From contig JABYQQ010000021.1 in NCBI GenBank assembly GCA_022605405.1, positions 62,001 through 126,000 on the forward strand: a stretch of 64,000 nucleotides of DNA, given 5' to 3'. The position numbers were made by a program, and so were the translations under genes. The stretch comes from Earliella scabrosa. Its lineage: Eukaryota; Basidiomycota; Agaricomycetes; Polyporales; Polyporaceae. Below the pieces are notes generated by a model. It did not search any database, was not told where the DNA came from, and saw only the letters and a list, made by a program, of their open reading frames with translations. This document shows positions 57,965 to 64,000 of this stretch, one piece after another (within the stretch, counting starts at the first letter, position 1; the number at the start of each line of letters is the position of its first letter).

Positions 57965-59308
57965 ATGTCGGCGCGTGTCACCAGAAAAAGAGCTCGCCTA
58001 CTAGTAGCCGATACAGGGGATGACGCCGTCCGGGTCGATGGAAAGGCAGAGGATCCGGAGAAGCCGAGTGATGCTTTAGGCGACGGTGCTGTGGGTCAGG
58101 ACGGGGTCGAAGCTCAGAAAGACGAAGAGTTCTGGCTGCAAGACGGGACAGTAATTCTCGGAGCGCGAGACGTTGAGTTCCGCGTATATGCTGGACTCCT
58201 CGCCAATCATTCCCCTGTCTTCAAAGAAATCCTTGCCAGACCTCATCCTACCCGGTCTCTGCCTATGTCCGGAGGCGAAAACGTTCTGTGCCCTGTCGTC
58301 ACCCTCACCGACTCCCCCGAAGACCTACGCCATCTTCTACGCGCATATATGCCTACATCAGACATAACGTACGTCCATGTTACTTTGAATATTGTTGTCA
58401 ACAACCACAGGTGACAGACATGTATGTATGGCAGCTTCTACGACGCGAAGGCGCCGTCTTTCGCCTCCATCTCAGCCTCCATTCGACTTGGACACAAGTA
58501 CAAGGCAGCAGCACTCTACAATCAGTCGCTCCAGTACCTCAAAACCTGGTACACTACAGATCTCGATGTCTGGAATGGGCACCATCAGTGGGTGCCTCCT
58601 GGCTGGGATCGCTCGGACGTGATAGGTGTCGTCAACCTCGCACGGTTGGTTGGGGAGCCCTCTCTTCTCCCTACCGCACTCCTCGACTGTATCGCCCTCG
58701 GTGACGCTATCATCCAAGGCGCGGCGCGTGAAGACGGCACCCGAGAGCACCTCACTATTGAAGACCTGGGTATATGTTTCAAGGCCAGTTCCGCGCTCCA
58801 GAAGGCGAGCACGGCCATGGTGTTGCGCACGCTCACCTATGCCCCGAAGTGCAAGGACGGAGCCCCGTGTCGACACGCGCTGAAGAAGGCAGTGGCTGAT
58901 TTGGCCGAGCACATGGAGTCCACGAGTAACGGCGCGCCGTTCCTGTGGTACAATTTGTATTTTGGCACGGGGTACACGATTGTGGTGTGTACCCTCTGCA
59001 AAAGAGGGATGGATCGCGTCTTCAGGGATGAGCGCACCAAGATGTGGAGACGGCTACCGGAGCTCATGGGTGTGGAGGTTTCTGGTTGGTGCCAAGTCGA
59101 ATCCGTCGCTAATGCGGAAGTAAGTACGCCTTTTCTCTTGCGCGCGGTAGTCATTTCAACTGAGCGCGTGATTGCGCACAGCAGAACTGATTCGTTGACA
59201 TTCATGGAGTACGTGGAGATGCATCCTTCTGCTGCTCTTGTACAGAAGCTGATGACCCAGATACGCGCATTCAGGGGCTGTATTTCTGCTGTAGCGTTAC
59301 TATGTTGA
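57965..59308 (+). CDS. BTB/POZ family protein, copy 10
   Basis: ATG 57965 (MSARVTRKRARLLVADTGDD, nearly the same leader as copy 2). Exon 1 57965-58378, exon 2 from 58435. The BTB core is KDEEFWLQDGTVILGARDVE, FRVYAGLLANHSPVFKEILA, DLRHLLRAYMP. Exon 2 gives SFASISASIRLGHKYKAAAL, VIGVVNLARLVGEPSLLPTA, CKDGAPC, CTLC and LPELMGVEVSGW. The frame is open to 59308, but a GTAAGTACG after NAE (about 59119) suggests an intron to about 59181 and a third exon (LTFMEYVEMHPSAALVQKLM). The GW signature has S for P. Confidence 0.8.
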
Positions 59309-61354
59309 TCAATCTGCTCAGTGCGTTCCATACCATTGCCCTGCGACGTGTGCTGGCATATCTCAGAAAGAGGCCGCCTCTGTAAGGCTCGGAATTGCGA
59401 GCAAGCCGTGGAATGACTGATAGCTTGCCCAATTAGTATGCGGCCCGCATAGCAGATCACAGTTTCATTCCACAACTCCACCTCGCCCTCACATACAACG
59501 TCGTACTCAGGCTGGAGCACAAGTCGAGCGCGGATGGCGGTGAAAGTACAACCCGGGCCACCATCACCTTGCGCTATCTCCGGGATACGTGACAAACTTC
59601 CGATAGGGAGCGTGGCGAGACGCGGGAAGGCGTCAGCGAGCCACTGAGTCGCAGTACTCCTGCGCGAAGCCTACTTGAGAGCCCGAATGGATTACTGGCT
59701 ACCACAAGTGCAACTCGATGCAGCTGCGCGTGACGATGGCGGGTGGCGATGGAAGCTTGTGACGACAACTTTAAGCGGTGAGTGTACAGTCCGCTCCTAT
59801 TCAACGTCAACTCAGTATGTGCTAACTGCCCCTCGGCGATGCTTTTGTAATCATCCGCGCCCACTCAAGCTGCGGATGCTAGGAGGTGCGTCACGGGGAA
59901 CATTACCTTGTATGCAGAAGTCATTTCTTCTTATGTCCTCGTCGTCGTCTTGACTGTATAGATCCGCTCCATCACGGACAGGCTGAAGCTCAGCATCTGC
60001 CAAGGGCAGCGACTAGCGCAAGTCGAAGCCACCATGAGCTGACATCCCAGTATGCCAGACTCAGGCTATCGTTCAAATCGTTCTTACAGTGCCGAGAAAC
60101 TTTGACAAGACGTATCCGCATCAACTCTGAGCCAGTCTAAATCGTCGCGCAGTTGTTCTACCATGTCGCCGGACGCCACTAGATGCTGCGACTGCACGTG
60201 TCGTGGACAAGCAGGTTTACACCCTTCTCGTGGGACCTTAAAAGTGTCACTTATGGCGCCAATCCCAGCTGTCAAGCCACCTCCACCTCTGCACTGCGTA
60301 CTGGACACGACGTGCCTCGCGCAGATAGAGCGCAGGCGATACAGATCCGTCGGGCTGCTGCAGCTCGCGCCCGATCCCTCTCGCAGGTGCCGTGATCGAA
60401 CCACGATCCTGAGCGCCCATGAAGTTGAGTCGTTTTGTGCCGATTGCCAACTGCGTGTCCGTTCTGAAGCGACTGGTCCAGAGATGACCCGCACTTGACT
60501 ATTGCGCACGCGGCACTAGAGCGCCGCTTCAACAAAGTCGAGTTCAAGTTCACCCAGCGCAGTGTGGCTCTACGACGCTGAGAGCTACAAACTGACAGGT
60601 TCCGCAGACAAAGTACGAGGGGTCCGACTCTCAGCGGAGATGTCATTTTCCTTCCCCCATTTCTGCACCCAAGCTCGACCTCGCGTCCTGCGGGACCACG
60701 GCCTCAGCGATGCGCTCGACAGCCGCACGTCATCGTACGGAGGATGTATCTGCGCATTTGAATCTTGATGGATCGCTTGGCAGTGAGTGGGTCCGCCCCA
60801 TGGGGCGAGATGACCCTTGTTATCACATTAGGACCCTATTACCGATCCCCGCAAGTTTGTGCGCTCTCACACCCAAAGTTCCTATCGCTCTTCTCCCTTG
60901 ACGACTGGACGCTTGCGTCATCAACAAGTCAAGGATTGCAATTTGCGAATCGGTGCGTCCGAGCAGGCTACCTCATGCTGCGAGTCGTCAGCGACTAACC
61001 TTCATTGCCGTGTCACACGGGGCGATGGAAGTGGAAGCTCATTGCAGGCATCATCGTATCATTACGACGGGAGTACAGGCTAGACAACTAGGCACGGGTT
61101 ACCGGAAGCTAGGGGCTACGATCAAGCAACGAGGCGGGTGAGCAACGGGAGGGGTGTGGGCTCAAGGGCACAGGAGGTCGCAACACAGTACTGGTACAAA
61201 GGTACAACGGGAAGAACGAGGCGAGGGTGGACGGTAGGATAGCTTCAGGTTCCAAGAAGTACAGTATCATACACGGCGACGGTAATTTACAGCGGCGTAT
61301 TTGGAAGACTGTTCAAGGGGGCAGTGAGGGGATATGAATATAATGGGGGGACAA
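59309..61354. other. No confident gene
   Basis: Short open frames on both strands without motifs. A minus-strand piece at about 59428-59595 (MSRIPEIAQGDGGPGCTFTA) and a plus-strand piece at about 60765-60998 look weakly protein-like and may be relics. I assign no function. Confidence 0.45.
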
Positions 61355-63146
61355 TCAATGCGGGGCCACGACGCGCGGACTGAGGGACAGGACCGCGGCA
61401 AAAGTAGGGTAGCCGACGTAGAGAAGGCCAGCTAGCCCAGAGACAAGCAACAACGATAGAGGAAACTTGAACAACAATTTGGACGATAAAACCTTGATCG
61501 AAGGAAGACCAGAAGAGGCTTTAGCGGATGGCACCGGGGTTTTGGGATATGTGAGGGCGGAGGGCTCGTCGGCCACGGGTACGGTTCGCTCGTAGATAGG
61601 GACGATGACCTCCGGCTTGTTGAGGACCTCTTGGCCGCGGAAGTAGCCTAGATACGCACACGGGGATGCAGTCAAGGATGGCGAAGTGACATATTTCGTT
61701 GTCAGCGAGGATACATGAAACACGTTGACATCGCAATAGGCGAGGACTCACGCGGACTGTGGTAATACCAGACGACGGTGCCTTGAGTGTACTGCTCCAT
61801 GGCCGTGTTGTAGCGCGCGAGCTCAGCATCCACCTCGGGGCCGAAACTAGGGAGTTGCGACTTGTACCGAAGGTAGTCGGCAACGCGCTGTCTCTGCATA
61901 TCGACGAGAACGTCGATGGCGGTCTGGAGGTCGCAGTCGCGCTCGATCATGATGCAGAAGACCAGGTTCTGAAAGTCGCCATCCGCTTGCTCTTTCTGCG
62001 TTGTCTGTCAGTAATGGGCGCATCGCGACGAAACAACCAGATGCACGCACATTGGACGAGCAGAGATCCTGTGGTCGTCTCAGTCAGCTAGGCCGTATGT
62101 CACTGCGGTAGGAGTACGTACATTGGGCCAGGTCATGATGTCAATCACAGCCTTCGACATCTCCTGCAGGATCGGGTGGTCCCAAACGTACTCCGGAATC
62201 TGCAAATCCAAGGAGTACTCGACCATTGCTGCACGAAGATGAATTATGAGCTGCAAAGTGAGAATAGCGAGTGATTGAGCTGCATACCTTCCACGATGGG
62301 ACCGCCGATAGTTCGTCGCCGAAGGATGATGAAGTCCTCAACTGATGGGATTTCGTCCGTTGAGCGGTTGCGAGCTTGTTCCACCTGGGAGTTCATCCAG
62401 CTCTCGACCGCGCGGAAGAAACTATAGCGCAGCGATACGTCAGCCTCGACAGGTAAGCGACGTACGACCATGGAAACATATTCACCGATTGCATGCGCCT
62501 GGGCTCGCAGTAGACCGGAACCGTCTCCAGATGCTGTGAACCCGTTAGCGAGAGTGCGCAGTATAGTCCAGACCTCATGAACGCACTCGTGAAGCATAGC
62601 GGCATATGGGAAGTTCGGCGGAGGAGCGTCGGGGTTTCGGAGGACGTCCATCGAGATGTCGACGCCGACCTGCACCGCATCAGGCTTAGACTGGAGGGCA
62701 CCTTCGTCGGACAGATCATCGAACTAAGCCGCCAAGAGTGACACGGAAGCATGGACACACAAAGGTTCGCGGTCAAGGACAAAGAACGCGCGGAGATTGG
62801 CGGCCGCTTACCGAGAACGCCCACAGGAAGAACGCGATACAGGTTTCCAGGTGCGAGACGTCGGCGTCAGGAAAGCTCATCCCGGCATACGAATCGAACC
62901 GATGTGAAAGGAACCTCTTCTTCTTGAGCCCGTGATATACATTGCGCCTAGCCCGAAAGATGCCCATGACGTCGGGGTCACGATAGTAGCAACGGTGGCG
63001 ACGTACCTATCAAACCAAGCATATGTCGCCCGTGCGGCCTCCTGCTCGTGCGGGTTGAGCTTGTACTCGAAGAAGGGCGCGGAGATGGCGCAGAGATTCT
63101 TGAGACGGAAGTGCGAGGGGAATGGACGGAGTTGCTCGACGCTCAT
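61355..63146 (-). CDS. Class I terpene synthase (sesquiterpene-cyclase-like)
   Basis: ATG 63146 (MSVEQLRPFPSHFRLKNLCA). Exons 63146-63007, 62947-62812, 62723-62288, 62228-62122, 62051-62068 (18 nt), 61995-61752 and 61647-61355 join in frame to about 457 aa. Metal-binding motifs: an Asp-rich FDDLSDEG (about residue 93) at an exon start, and an NSE triad formed across three exons (N | DLCSSN | KEQADGDFQNLV). The family cyclises farnesyl or related diphosphates with Mg2+. The C-terminus is longer than typical (about 330-400 aa) and ends with a hydrophobic run (LLFKFPLSLLLVSGLAGLLY) that could anchor the enzyme in a membrane. All catalytic motifs are present. Confidence 0.85.
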
Positions 63147-64000
63147 ACTGGGTCGGGAACGTGAACACGGGAGGGAAGTTGAAGGTAATCGAACCTGCTC
63201 GCTTTGCGACCCTGGCTCGCATCTATTTGTACCTTGCCAGGCGGCTTCGCGTTCGCCATCTGGCCCACAGCGACAAACGGGATGATGGATCGGGAATTGC
63301 GGGCCAACCACGGTCTAGATCTCAAAGTGGCCCTCGTCTCCTCGAAAGACAGGTTTCCACATCCACAGACGCTAGCAAAATTTTGCTGGCCCTGCCGTCA
63401 TGCCTGTTGCGGTGCTGGACGATGGGCTTCTCCGGATGGCCTATTAATCGGGGTTGTGTTCACGATGACACGATTCCCAACACGGAGCCACGTACTATCT
63501 TGGCTGAGGAGGGCAAAATATTGGACCGGCGAGTAATCACCACGGTGGCTCGTTAAGTTATCAGGTCCGAGTTCCTGGAGCTCTTGCGGCACGGATGAAG
63601 ACTATTAGTAGCCTCGACCACTTACTACGATACTGCTGCTCCGAGTCAGCAATTGCGCTCAGCACAGTGATGAATACTGCACAGTTTAAGGACTAATCGA
63701 AGCTGCTAGCACTACGTTGAAGCAATGAGTTACGGGTGGAATAATCAAATGAGGACCAACCAGGTGCTCACCATTGAACTTGAAGAAGACGAGGAGGTTC
63801 CTTGGAGGGCTTACAGCCTTGCCAGAGGCGCCCGAGAACCTTCCAGATATGGCTGTTGGGACGCCGAAATGCCGAGCTTCCGACGACGGCTTCCTAGTAC
63901 ACCTATTAAGTATTGTCACTTCTCACGGCTCCTTCCCTTGCCATCCAGAGTCTTTAACCATGTTCTTCACAGTAGCAGCCAGACGTCAGCCCACGATCTC
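63147..64000. other. Terpene synthase upstream region; no gene seen
   Basis: Short open frames only. No recognisable protein or RNA gene up to the window end. Confidence 0.5.

Overview
The window looks like an Agaricomycete (mushroom-forming basidiomycete) nuclear genome. Genes are on both strands, introns are short (about 50-75 nt, GT..AG), and the families seen are basidiomycete ones: Plavaka transposase with a DUF6532 partner, TET/JBP dioxygenase, expanded BTB and F-box families, and a class I terpene synthase. There is no rRNA, convincing tRNA or CRISPR. Gene models below were spliced by eye.

Layout. 1-3.5 kb: gene-poor, with a 611-bp non-autonomous element (157-767) that has perfect 18-bp inverted ends and a 9-bp target duplication, as in Mutator-like elements. 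3.5-33.1 kb: one F-box/LRR-like host gene broken by two transposons. A 7.2-kb Plavaka-type element sits at its intron-1 donor (GTAC flanks), and a 20,487-bp TA-flanked element with perfect 27-bp inverted ends sits inside exon 2. Removing both in silico gives one open 484-codon gene whose exon 2 is 67 nt, the same as in the paralogue at 37.8 kb.

The 20.5-kb element is the most remarkable object here. It encodes a fused Ulp1-type protease/pogo-like DDE transposase, a HECT-like multi-exon protein, a TET/JBP-type dioxygenase with all catalytic residues, four unassigned genes, and a second DDE enzyme of the integrase-core type. The transposase, dioxygenase and integrase can be spliced into complete reading frames. 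I infer a large cargo-bearing TIR transposon that pairs mobility with DNA-modification and ubiquitin/SUMO-related functions; nesting of two elements is not excluded.

33-61 kb: an array of ten BTB/POZ paralogues plus one relic, on both strands, with a second F-box gene, a damaged secreted alpha/beta hydrolase and an intact 14-TM-type MFS transporter. All BTB copies share one intron position and phase, most have a basic N-terminus, and they share a C-terminal four-cysteine module. Several have a CRE/MluI-type palindrome 100-200 bp upstream of the start. Three copies carry stops or frameshifts. 61.3-63.1 kb: a terpene synthase with an 18-nt micro-exon across its metal-binding motif and a hydrophobic C-terminal tail.
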